A stretch of 49,355 nucleotides of DNA from positions 213,141 through 262,495 of the forward strand of contig NW_014577080.1 in NCBI RefSeq assembly GCF_000485595.1. Direction: 5' to 3'. Positions 31,339 through 42,507 of this stretch are shown here, one piece after another. The notes under the pieces are model-generated. The model did not search any database, was not told the origin of the DNA, and saw nothing but the letters and a program-made list of their open reading frames with translations. Source of the stretch: Priapulus caudatus (taxonomy: Eukaryota; Priapulida; Priapulimorpha; Priapulimorphida; Priapulidae). A program made the translations under genes and the position numbers. Positions within the stretch are counted from its first letter, which is position 1, and every line of letters begins with the position of its first letter.

Positions 31339-32463
31339 AAAATGTAAGTACCTTTCATGTTGACTTTTCCATTTTGTTTGTGTTAGCGTAGCACTTGCCG
31401 ATGTGAAATGGTGTGCAGTTTCTGTTGTAATATTATATTTTTAGTGATATGGCAAGTGTGTTTTGGTTTATAGTAAATAATTGTTTACTTATTTTTGAAA
31501 TAGTTTAATATTACGTATTCTGTTTCTGTATCTGCATATCTGCTATGTCATGGCTGTGGTAATGGTAAAGAGAACTATAGCGTAATATAATTGACAGTAA
31601 TGTTCGATAATTACTGGTCCGTAGTTTTACAAAACTTAGGTAAGTATAAAAAAATACTTGAGTTCCTTTTTCTCTGCAAGGTGCGTGTATGTTCTTCCAG
31701 GTTCCTGGTGTGAATTGCACTCATGAGCTTTTTTCTGCTGTTGTGTGGGTAAGTGTAAAGTTTACTATTTGGACAACGATTAGCTTCCTCAAGACGTGTG
31801 TAATATTGCCAGTGAGAGGGAGAAAAGTCATTTCACTGTAAATAATGTTGAAAACACTACTTTGGGCTAAATGCTTGAAGCTTTACGATGCTTATTTTCG
31901 CCACAAGGTGTCATTTCGTACTAATTGGAGAAGTGCTGAGAGAATGCGTAGAAAGTTGAGAGGAAAAAAGAGGAGAGATATGGAGTGAGCGAGAGAGAGA
32001 GAGAGAATGTAGGGGGGGGGGAGCAAGACAGAGAGGGAGAGACTAGTGAGAAGAGTTAAATAGAGTGTATGCCTGTATTGTTGTACAGTCTAAACATGTT
32101 ATATAACTTGTTATTGCTTGTGTTTAATAACTGTGTTTTGGAACTAAAGGGATAATGCTTCTCCGATCCAAAATTTATCATTATTTTCAGTTAAACTGGA
32201 CTCTATGTCACATACAATTTTTACTGGTCAATATGTGATAAATAGGGTCAAGATTTTTTGAAAGCCAGATTTAAGACAATGACTGATGCTTGTTCTGGAT
32301 AACGTTGCGGCTTGTGCTGCCTCCTGTGGTGATGATGTGAGTTTTGCTACAAATAGAAATTGAGTAGATCCATACTGAATTCGACCTGACACCAGTTGTG
32401 TCAGCCATTTACCGTCGCTAACATTGTCGCAGCTATTGATGAAATTTTGAAGCGACTAATAAA
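31339..32463 (+). other. PNISR: Probable 3' UTR and 3' flank of PNISR
   Basis: Follows the TGA at 31336-31338. A GTAAGT seven bases after the stop could be a donor for a 3' UTR intron. A candidate AATAAA poly(A) signal lies at 32458-32463, and others exist further on. Includes GA-rich and G-run sequence near 31985-32040. Confidence 0.4.
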
Positions 32464-35400
32464 AGCGTTAATCGAATTGTACATCATGATACATGTAAGT
32501 TTTTACAGATAATCATGGAGACTTGAGTTATTAAATCTGTTCAGATTAACATTCCAAAAACAAAAACCTGATAATCATAACTTGCGTCATCATCGTGGTG
32601 ACCGGCACAAGCCTGCCAGCCTGCCAGGTTTCACTATGAAGTGAGAGTCACATAATTTTTACTGAGCACAACAGAAGTTACAAACTATCGTGGACAATTA
32701 TTGCAAATCCGTAACAAAATTCACGAACTATTACAGAACTTACAAAACAGAACTGCCTGCCACCACCTCAGTCAAATGAATTTAAACTGCGCATGTACGT
32801 ACACGTACTCGTGTTTTCTGCACATTTAAAGCGCATTTTCGGAAAGTTCTGTAACTGTTTGTAAATTTTTTTTATTACTGATTTTTTTGTAGTTGCCCAC
32901 AAGTGTTTGTAACTGTCTGTCATTGTTCATAACTTTCAACTCTTGTTTGAATTGGGCATGGAAATGTTGAATTTCTTGTGTTTTGAGCGAGTCATACTAT
33001 AATATTACTATAATATTATTATACACTCCTGATATTAGTATATCACCATGAAGTTATTTGAGTTGTTTAATAGTACACATTTGCAATTCAAGAATTTGTC
33101 AAAGTCTTGATTGTCTACTCAGTGTTGGCACAGGTTTGCTATAATAGTAGCAGTTTAGCTTAGAACCATGTACATTTATTTACGTGGTATAACACACAAA
33201 TAAGTGTGTCGAGATATGGACCTTGGGTATAGTTTATAGAATTCCTGTTTGGTAGAACCACCTTGTTAACGGACGGCATTTGGATATCCCGACTGCATCC
33301 TTATCACTATACGTGTGATTGTTTTATTAGGAATAAAGAATCAACGCCTGTCGTAGTACGCTTTGCTTCTTTGAGATATGAACAGCTCTGCATGTGTTTA
33401 TATGTAACAGTAAACGTTCTGATATCCTGCCATGCCGAGATATCTCGGTCAGCTACTATAAGTGTTTATCACAAGTGTACATAGTTGTCTTTTAATCACA
33501 TCCTATTAACGTTCGACTACACAGTATGTAGAGTATCAGCGTAAAACCAAGAATTGTTTCTTATAGATGTGGGCTCATAAATTTTTTTTTTTACCTTTGT
33601 GAGTGAAATCACTTTTGTGTATGCAATAAACGATCGGCTTGCAAAGGACAATGTCAGGAGGCAGATGATGTACTTGCAATTATGATTCTGGGTATAATAA
33701 TAATAGCAGCCATCAAGGAATTGGTGGATGAGGACAGTGGTGTAAAAAGGCAGCGATGCGTTTTCTGTGTCCATAAAGTAACCAAGAATAAGGAATGTTA
33801 GAGGGGAAATAGTGACAAAATATTCATGAACTGGTTGGTTGTGATTACTATTTCTCTGCATACTCAAGAATGCCTCGTTAACGGGTTGTTGAGATATTAG
33901 ACAGTATGTTAAAATTAAAGGTTTCGAACGCATTAGACGAGAAAATCGAAAGTAGTTGTCACAGGTGCATTAGCTGGAGTATGACCCCACCATTGTATAA
34001 ATACTTATAACTTCGGCAGTATTGAAAATTGTTTGTGAACAATTTCCGGGGCGCATGTGTGACTTAATCACTCCTCTTTTACTGTTAATTCATCAGTTCG
34101 TGTAACTGATCAGCGTAACTGGATCCAAAGCTAAATAATTCAGTGCACAAATTCCAAATTTAACATTTTTCACCTTATCGAAAGGTCCTAGCCAGAAAAA
34201 CCCACCAGCAGAATCCACATTATTTGTGTCTATTTCAACCTTGTGCTTCTCTTTACAATTTGCATTTACTTATTTTGGAATCTGTTCAGGGTCTCAATGA
34301 GCTTCTGACGATATGACGATTGTAAAATTACTGCATTGTAGTTGGTTTAGAGCATTCAGCATGCCATGAGATATAAGCCAATGTTGCCTGTTGGAAAATC
34401 AATGTTCTCCGCCGGTCAAATGAAACTGTCTGTACCTCGAAATCCCTGTCGAACCTTAAGATTGCAATTAGTCACTGGCGAATGTGATTACATAAATGGC
34501 GACCTCTAATGTTGACTATTGATGTAAAAATTGCTGTGGATTCTAGTTTATCGCAGGATGATAATTATTTATGGTAAAAACGATTAGGGGGTGAGAGTTT
34601 TTGAATCATAACGTTTAAGTTCACATCTACTGGCTTACGCGTAATGAATTGTAGCTAGACAGAGATTTCATTAAAAGCATACGGCGAAATTCATCCACGT
34701 ACGTCTGGCTTGTGCAGTGAGTGTATTCTCATACTGTTACAGCGTAGAACCCTTTGAGCCTTTAATTATCTTATCTTTCCTGTTACTCATATTTTTTTTA
34801 AATCTGTTTTGAGAAAACCGTTGGTTTAGACTACGCCTAGGTCTTTACATGACATACAGATGCTCGCCATAGCTCACAGTAGGTTGTTGATTTAGATGAT
34901 TATCAAGACATACTTCAAAATAAATAATAATGAAAACATGTAGCTTCATAATGAAGAATTGAAACGCGAAGTGTGTATGGTACTCTTATTTACATTGTGG
35001 TTCTAGAACATTTAAATGACGTTAATTGTCGACAACTCGCATCTAATAATGTAGTAATATTATGGCATACTCTTGAAAATATATATGACAAAACAATTAT
35101 TGCATGCTTGTTGGGGCAACGTGGAGTTTTGTAGCCCTCATATATTTTACCAGAAAACTGCCATGTTTTCTTCACAGCCATGCAAAAATTGTATATTACT
35201 TCAACAAAGCTAAACAAATGCTGTTGTGGAATTTCTAATGTTGAAATATACGAAGAATGTGGATTTCACTTGCAGGTTGCTATTGGCAGGAGATTTTGAA
35301 ACGCGCCTATTTTCAGGATTTTAAGATTGTGAATTAGTACACATTCTATGTTCCATTCTATATTCTGTGCTCGTTGGTCCCCTGTGTAAATCGGGCCATT

Positions 35401-36320
35401 AAAGGCATCACGTCACAAAAATTCACTTCTGTCAAATTTTATTTCAACTAACATGGCCACGTTCTTGGCACCAAGTCATATCATGACGTGTAGATAATTT
35501 AAAAATAATCCTGCTTTTGAGAATAAAAATGCATCGAAGTAGCATGATTAACTTTCAGCGGGTCTTACTAAGAGATAGTGATGTAATAAAAAGTAAACAA
35601 TGTCAAGTGTCCTTCAGTTTCGCATTGACGCTATACTGTTCAAAGAGATACTCGAACTGAATTTACTTTACTTACTATATATAGCCAGACAGTACTTATT
35701 AGAAGCGAGTGAGTTGAAACCACTGCGTACCTTATGACGGCGCTTGCATTCTGTTTGTTTCATTTTTGTGAAGATATTTTTTTTACAATGAAATAATTAA
35801 CTTATAATACGAGATAGCAGCACAGTTATAGTATTTCATCAATATCAAGGGTCCGTAATAGAACATTTTTTGTGTCTAATAGACTCTTGATCTTTTGTGA
35901 TGTAATAACTAAGTTTCTTCGTGAGTAATTCACTTGCTATATGTGTATTTTCATACAAAATCTATAGCTGTGTCGTTTTCCATCCTTGTAAGTATAAGTG
36001 GTATATATGGTAATATCATAAAATCGCCATAGTTGCATTATGTCTTTCTTGCATACACAAATTTTGTGTAAAGTAATAAAATAGTATTCTGAATGAATAG
36101 ATGTGTTTGGGGTTGTTTCAAATGGATTTGTCTGAATGAACAGCCAGCCATACATAGAATCAAATTTGAGTGCAACCATATTTGTGCAGCATAAAAGCAT
36201 AAAGGACGGACGGTGCATATTTTCGTTCGAATACCAACGGCAAAGATAGACTTTTTAATAAGCCAGTTCGTAGTTACAGTCTGCGTATGCGCGAACTTAG
36301 CCACGAATTCTTCTGGGTAA
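32464..36320. other. Gene-free stretch downstream of PNISR
   Basis: AT-rich. Frames of up to 138 codons (minus, 33517-33933) show no recognisable similarity. Possible decayed relatives of the tiny palindrome family lie near 32989-33031 and 35849-35892, but their flanks do not match. Otherwise nothing is seen. Confidence 0.45.
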
Positions 36321-37486
36321 GGTCATTTGTGACAAAATATTTCGTATTTCGACCGTACATCACACATACGCATGCAGCTGTGTCGTTGTAATGCTACAGT
36401 CTTCGCGTGTGCACGTACACGTTCGTGCGTGCGTGCGTGTGCACGTACACGTTCGTGCATGCGTGTGCACGTACACGTTCGTTCGTGCGTGCGTGCGTGG
36501 GTGCGTGTGCACGTATGCGTGCGTGCTTGCGTGTGCACGTACACGTGCGTGTGTGCGCGCGTGTGCACGTACACGTGCGTGTGTGCGCGCGTGTGCACGT
36601 AAACGTGCGTGCGTACGTGTGCACGTACACGTGTGTGCGTGCGTGCGTGCGTGTGTGCGCGCGTGTGCACGTACACGTGCGTGTGTGCGTGCGTGTGCAC
36701 GTACACGTGCGTGCATGCGTGCGTGTACACGTACACGTACGTGTGTGCGTGCGTATGCACGTACATGTGCGTGCGTGCGAGCGTGCGTGCATGCGTGTGC
36801 ACGTACACGTCCGTGCGTGCGTGTGCACGTACACGTGCGTGTGCACGTACACGTGCGTGCGTGCGTGTCAACGTACACGTGTGTGCGTGCGTGCGTGAGT
36901 GTGCACGTACACGTGCGTGCATGCGTGCGTGTGCACGTACATATGCGTGTGTGCGTGCGTGCGTGCGTGTGCACGTACACGTGCGGGAGTGCGTGCGTGC
37001 GTGCGGTACGCACGTACACGTGCTTGCGTGCGTGTGCACGTACACGTGCGTGCGTGCGTGCGTGCGCACGTACACGTGCTTGCATGCGTGTGCAAGTGCA
37101 CGTGCGTGCATGCGTGTGTGTGCACGTACACGTGCGTGCGTGCGTGCGTGCGCACGTACACGTGCTTGCATGCGTGTGCAAGTGCACGTGCGTGCATGCG
37201 TGTGTGTGCACGTACACGTGCGTGCGTGCGTGCGTGCGCACGTACACGTGCTTGCATGCGTGTGCAAGTGCACGTGCGTGCATGCGTGTGTGTGCACGTA
37301 CACGTGCGTGCGTGCGTGCGTGCGTGTGTACGTACACGTGCATGCGTGTGCACGTACACGTGCATGCGTGTGCACGTACACGTGCATGCGTGTGCACGTA
37401 CACGTGCGGGCGTGCGTGCGCACGTACACGTGCTTGCATGCGTGTGCAAGTGCACGTGCGTGCATGAGTGTGTGTGCACGTACACA

Positions 37487-37525
<39 letters not shown>

Positions 37526-38599
37526 ATGTGCACGTACACATGCGTGCGTGCGTGTGCACGTACATGTGCGTGCGTGCGTGCGGACGTACACGTGCATGGG
37601 CACGTACGCGTGCGTGCGTGCGTGCGCACGTACACGTGCTTGCGTGCGTGTGCACGTACACGTGCGGGCGTGTGGGCGTGTGCACGTACACGTGCGTGCG
37701 TGCGTGCGTGTGCACGTACACGTGCATGCGTGCGTGTGCATGTTCACGTGCGTGCGTCATTTGTGACAAAATATTTCGTATTTCGTTCGTACAGTACACA
37801 TACGCATGCATCTGTGTCGTTGTAATGCTACAGTCTTCGCGTGTGCACGTACACGTTCGTTCGTGCGTGCGTGCGTGCGTGCGTGCGTGCGTGTGTACGT
37901 ACACGTGCGTGCGTGCGTGTGCACGTACACGTGCGGGCGTGCGTGCGTGCGTGCGTGCATGCGTGCGTGTACACGTACACGTGCGTGCGTGCGTGGGCAC
38001 GTACACGTGTGCACGTGCGTGCGAGCGTGCGTGTGCACGTACACGTGCGTGCATGCGTGCGTGTGTACGTACACGTGCGTGTGTGCGTGCGTGTGTACGT
38101 ACACGTGCGGACGTGCGTGCGCACGTACACGTGATTGCATGCGTGTGCAAGTGCACGTGCGTGCATGCGTGTGTGTGCACGTACACGTACACGTGCGTGC
38201 GTGCGCACGTACTCGTGCGGGCGTACGTGCGTGTGCACGTACACATGCGTGCGTGCGTGTGCACGTACACATGCGTGCGTGCGTGTGCACGTATACGTGC
38301 GTGCATGCGTGTGCACGTACACGTGCGGGCGTGCGTGCGCACGTACACGTGCTTGCATGCGTGTGCACGTGCACGTGTATGCGTGCATGCCTGTGCACGT
38401 ACACGTGCGTGCCTGCGTGCGTGCGCACGTACACGTGCTTGCGTGCGTGTGCACGTACACGTGCGTGCATGCTTGCGTGCGTGCGTGTGCACTTACACGT
38501 GCGCGCGTGTGCACGTACACAGAATTTGTGTACATAAACGTACTGAACCGAGAGCGCACGCCGCACTCGATATTTCATCGATTTTTGTCACAAATGACC
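36321..38599. mobile_element. 2.3-kb element with inverted ends and a purine-pyrimidine minisatellite core
   Basis: GGTCATTTGTGACAAAA at 36321-36337 is repeated inverted at 38583-38599. Inside, a roughly 90-bp unique block (36321-36411) is repeated directly at about 37755-37845, each followed by long minisatellite made of GTGCACGTACACGTGC and GTGCGTGC words. An 86-bp higher-order unit starts at 37077, 37163 and 37249. The core is almost entirely alternating purine-pyrimidine. It contains no stop codons over long distances on either strand, so every frame is open for hundreds of codons (His/Thr/Arg/Ala/Cys strings). These are not genes. Confidence 0.8.
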
Positions 38600-40774
38600 C
38601 GGTGACCTGTGACGTCACACAACCTCTTGGCTAACTTCGAACTGGCTTATTACATAAGATAGATTGTCGTGTTACACATACATGCAATAGCAAAACCACA
38701 CAAATCATTATGTTGGTTGATATTATACAGTTACACATGGTCAAACATTATGCCCTTTGTACAAAAAATGGTCATGGAAACAGCGATGAACACCGATTTT
38801 TTATGGAATAGACAAACTGCCGGTCCCGTTTTTTTATTGTTTACTTAAAGCGAAGCAAGTAGCAGTGCTCCCCCACCACTGATAACTATATTATACATAG
38901 TAGACACATTCGCGGAATTAATTCTTCTGTATAAATTTTATAATAGATGGAAAATGTCCGAGTTAATCGTGAGTGTGTAGTTAAACTGTTGTTATCGCCA
39001 GAACAGGCTTAAATCACGTGCATTTCACATTTTTTGAAAAAGTATTCTGAAAAATATACCAAATGTGCCCATACAGAAAGGATTGCACCGACTGTACCAT
39101 CATTCTATATCAGTTTGACAAATGCTTTTTCCATGTTCATTTCATAGTAGCTTAGAGTAACTCGTAGATTCCTGGTTCCACCTGGTAGACCCGGGTTCCT
39201 ATATTTTCTGATAAATACTTCTCTATGAAACTGCAGCAAGCAGTTACCTTGCGACTATCAATCCACGACAACGGAACGAGGCGTGCTGCACAACAAAGAG
39301 TATGTATATTTCACTAGCCGTAGAAGTTTATTATTGCTCTGACGTTGTTCTACCGGTGTACTAGCCCCTTCGTTCTCGATACAGGAGAGATTCCTGTTAG
39401 CGGGATCAAAGAGGCTACACCGGTAGAGCTAGCTCCAACGTAGTTGACAACATTTCTTACATAAATTTGATATAGCGGTAATACAATTCCGTGCCTTGGT
39501 TACCTTCTACACTTCTCGTATCTGCAAGATTAGAATGCTGTTTTAGAATGAATAAAAATCCGTGTTAAAATAGAGTCCGATATTTTAAACTTCCAAGATT
39601 TTCCAAGAGCATTTTGTATAAAACGCCTATATAAGACTTATCAAATTGCCAACGTGCTGGAAGTAATTTTGCAATTTATTTTCACGCCTTTAGACCTTTT
39701 CACGTATTTAGAGTTTTAATTATTCTTGCGCTGAACTTTTGCGTTAAAGAAATACCGTTATCGTAGTTGTAGTAGCAGTAATAGTAGTAGGTGGAGGAGA
39801 GGAGGAGGAGGAGGAACAACTGATTAGCTCTTAGTTAACTCCCGAGTGGCTTTCTAGTTACACTTGCTGGTATGTACAACTTCGTACCACTCGTAGGAAC
39901 TTTGCATCAGATAGCGGTGCCACTGCAGGCCGTGAAAGTTTAGTCAGCCACAGACCGCGTAGTCTTTTAATTCTTTGTGCGGTCGTTATATGGCATGTAT
40001 GAAAATGCTCGGTTGCCCACATATTTGATCAGATTTCGCGTGTTCGTCGTGCGTTCTTCGTTTTCGGTGTTTTTGTATCCGGGATCTTGCATTTCGCATT
40101 TTATTGGCGCTGCTGATAAATAAATACTCCCGCGGTTGTTGTTTGATGGTCGGTGAAATAATGGGTGTACGCAGTGTTTACTCGTGAAACATACAATATA
40201 AATAGAAATAATTCAATTCGAATACAACGTTTCAGTAACAACAACAATTATATTTAACATACATCGAAAACGATCCCTCACATGATGATCAGCGTGTTCC
40301 GTATGTGAATGAAATATGCCCAACACTCGCACATATCACACATTAGATCCAGTGGTCGAGCGCCGCTGTTGTTTTTGGTTGCCTCGCAAATGGCTTTGTT
40401 TGTTGCATCGTTGTTTACTTGTTGTTGTAGGGATACACCAACCTTCCACGTTGCATTCGACTATCTGGGTTTTATTTACGCGGCGGCCAACGGTCGTTGT
40501 CGGCGAAATAGGTACTTCTGCCAAGAACGTGTTCTCCACATCGGCGATAGACGTTTAAGTTTACTGCGTTACACGCGGACAACTATTGCAGTGTCATGTT
40601 CGTATGTGTTCAATCGTGGTGACACTCACAGCTATGGTTAAGAAGTTAGGTCGTCTGCTTTCTCTCGTGCACTTCCTTTGACGTCAACCCATTGTGTTTG
40701 CAGTCATTTAATGTAGGCCTGTACACGATGCGTCTCTGCGCTTGCGTGACTAATTATGTAAACCTGTGTGCTGC
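38600..40774. other. Gene-free stretch
   Basis: 3' flank of the minus-strand fucosyltransferase gene. Holds a structured inverted repeat (39342-39441), a GTAGTAG/GGAGGA simple repeat (about 39763-39818) and possible poly(A) signals on the minus strand, the nearest I noticed at 40471-40476. Short frames at 40309-40641 are not recognised. Confidence 0.45.
39342..39441. other. Long imperfect hairpin with inner stem-loop
   Basis: ACGTTG, CTACCGGTGTA and TAGCC on the left pair with GGCTA, TACACCGGTAG and CAACGT on the right. The loop holds a further perfect stem ACAGGA/TCCTGT (39381-39397). It could be a structured RNA, a precursor hairpin or the remnant of an inverted-repeat element. Confidence 0.5.
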
Positions 40775-42507
40775 CTACACTGTTTCCCAGTGGGGTGGAT
40801 AATGATCCGTGGGCGATGTCTGTGCTGCTATTAAACTTCCTGGTCTGGCTCCCTTCGAGAAATATATGACGTCACCGCCTGTTAGAAACGCCGCCCACCA
40901 GCCGAACGTCCCCGTGGTGATGATTGTGTGGTCGCACATGCGCAGAATTGTCATGTCGACTTCCGGCGCTTGGCCGTCGTCCATGAAAACAACGTCGGGA
41001 CCATCTATGTTTGCTTGGCACCACGCCAGGTCGTTGCTGGACGCGACGAACACGGCGCCGGGATATCTGGCGCGGTAGATTCCCATCGCCGCCGCCAGGT
41101 AGCGCTCGTCGGCTGCTACGTATCCCTGCCGCTGTTTGTCGGCGTCTAGAATGTTGCCTCGCCGCGCGTGCACGCCAACGAACACTGCCGCTGCGTCGCG
41201 TCCGCGCGCATTGCCGACCTTCCGTCGCCACACGATGTCTGCCTGTCGCCGCACGTCGGCATCGAACGTAAACTCTCCGCGCAGCTCGTTGGCGAGCGAC
41301 GCGAAGTACTTGTACGACTGCAGGTAGCCGACTAGCTGCACGTTGACTCCTCGCGGCAGGTCCATCGCGCGTGGCTCGTACCGCTGGGCGGCGCGCAGGT
41401 CGACACGCCGGAAGCCGTCTCGCAGCGCCACCGCGTCGAGCGGCGACCGCAGCGCCGTCAGGTTGAAGTGGCCGAGCAGACGCGCGCGTTGCGAGACGAC
41501 GACGTTCATGGCGTTTGCGCGGGCGATGCCTATCGTCGACGCGTGCTGGAACATGAGGTTGCCGATGCCGGCACGCGGCCGGTAGACCACCGTGACGTTG
41601 TACACGATGACGCCGCCCTCTAGCGGCGCCCGTGAACGTTCGGCTGGGAGGTGCGAAGGCGGAGCGGCGTGGTTTAGTTGTTCTAGCGCAGAGCGGTTAT
41701 ACGCGCGTTGGTTGCGGTGCACGGGAACCCATCTCGGGTTGTCGATAAATCGAGCGACGCCGACGTCTTTATCGACTGGGAACGACGACATTACGTCGGC
41801 GTTGATGTACGCGTGATCCACGCTGAGTTCGTTGTTCGCATTCTCAGGCGCGTGCTTGAAAGGCACGAATCTGTTACCACGATAAACGGCATTATTTCGT
41901 CTTCGGTTTGGTATGGATTTTGACCGCCCTTGGTTGCTGTTTGCGTGACGGTGTATGCCACCCAGCCGCGAAGTGTCCGGGTTGCTATCAATCGCGCGTT
42001 TATAGTTTGCCTCGTTGCTGTTGCGCGCGGCGTGGTTACGTAGACGTGAAGTCTGCTTCGCGATCTCTTCTCGATGAAACTCGTCTGCGATAGATTCCGT
42101 CTCGCGTGTGTCTTGCATTGCGTTGTCGGACTCTGCTGCCTTGCTGTCGTTGGTTCTGAGGGTTGAGCCCAGTGTCTGTGCTAGCGCGTGCAGGGCTAGC
42201 AATGCTACCGCGATCAGGGCTAGCAATGCTACCGCTAACACACCTAGAAATGCGGCAGCAGTGTTCGGTGATCATTTGTAGTCAATTATACGAAGGTTAT
42301 TTCTACTTATATACGAACTATAGGTACGTGAGCATTTAGATACCCCATTTTCTGAGTTTGCCATTGTGCGCAATACATTTAATAGTTGTCATATATATAT
42401 ATATTCTGAATTACGAATTGAAAACGTCGTATTCGGTCGTTGTACTCACCCTTGCGTTTTAACTTGAGCCAGATCATTCTCAGCAATTGCAGCGTCCTTC
42501 GTACCAT
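40775..42507 (-). CDS. GT11 alpha-1,2-fucosyltransferase (two exons)
   Basis: Coding exons 42507-42450 and 42243-40775, 508 aa. The large exon has no usable ATG at its start. An acceptor (GCCGCATTTCTAG) precedes 42243, and upstream MVRRTLQLLRMIWLKLKRK ends at a GTGAGT donor; phases agree. The result is a classic type II Golgi enzyme: basic cytosolic tail, membrane anchor (about 21-42), a low-complexity stem to about 230, then the catalytic domain. Family marks are GIGNLMFQ (245-252), VQLVGYLQSY, VFVGVHARRGN (373-383, the GDP-fucose binding HxRRG motif), SSNDLAWCQANI, and TTGTFGWWAAFLTGGDVIY near the C-terminus. These match FUT1/FUT2-type enzymes, which transfer fucose from GDP-fucose in alpha-1,2 linkage to galactose of glycans. 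N-glycosylation sequons occur near 202, 235 and 280. The motif normally ending in Asp ends here in Asn. The exon is much more CpG-rich than its flanks. Confidence 0.92.
42191..42238 (-). repeat. 24-bp tandem duplication encoding the membrane anchor
   Basis: Two copies of a 24-bp unit (42191-42214 and 42215-42238, three differences at the end of the second) encode the repeated VALLAL segments of the fucosyltransferase signal anchor. Confidence 0.9.

Noticed and set aside
30495-31358. 287-codon minus-strand frame opposite the PNISR RS region
   Set aside because: Antisense of Arg/Ser codons gives Leu/Ser-rich frames; PNISR exon 10 explains the sequence.
32989-33031. Possible eighth tiny palindrome ending in CTCCTG
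   Set aside because: Only the right end is clear; the left arm is diverged and no flanking duplication is visible.
33517-33933. 138-codon minus-strand frame downstream of PNISR
   Set aside because: No domain or similarity recognised; AT-rich sequence with hydrophobic codons by composition.
35849-35892. Possible seventh tiny palindrome (CAAGGG...CTCTTG)
   Set aside because: The ends fit but the arms align only with gaps and the flanking sequences (ATCAATAT, ATCTTTTG) do not match; at best a decayed copy.
36323-38634. Many overlapping open frames of 150-710 codons on both strands (His/Thr/Arg/Cys/Val/Ala strings)
   Set aside because: They exist because the alternating GTGC/ACGT minisatellite contains no stop codons in any frame. 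All frames are open at once and the composition is purely that of the repeat.
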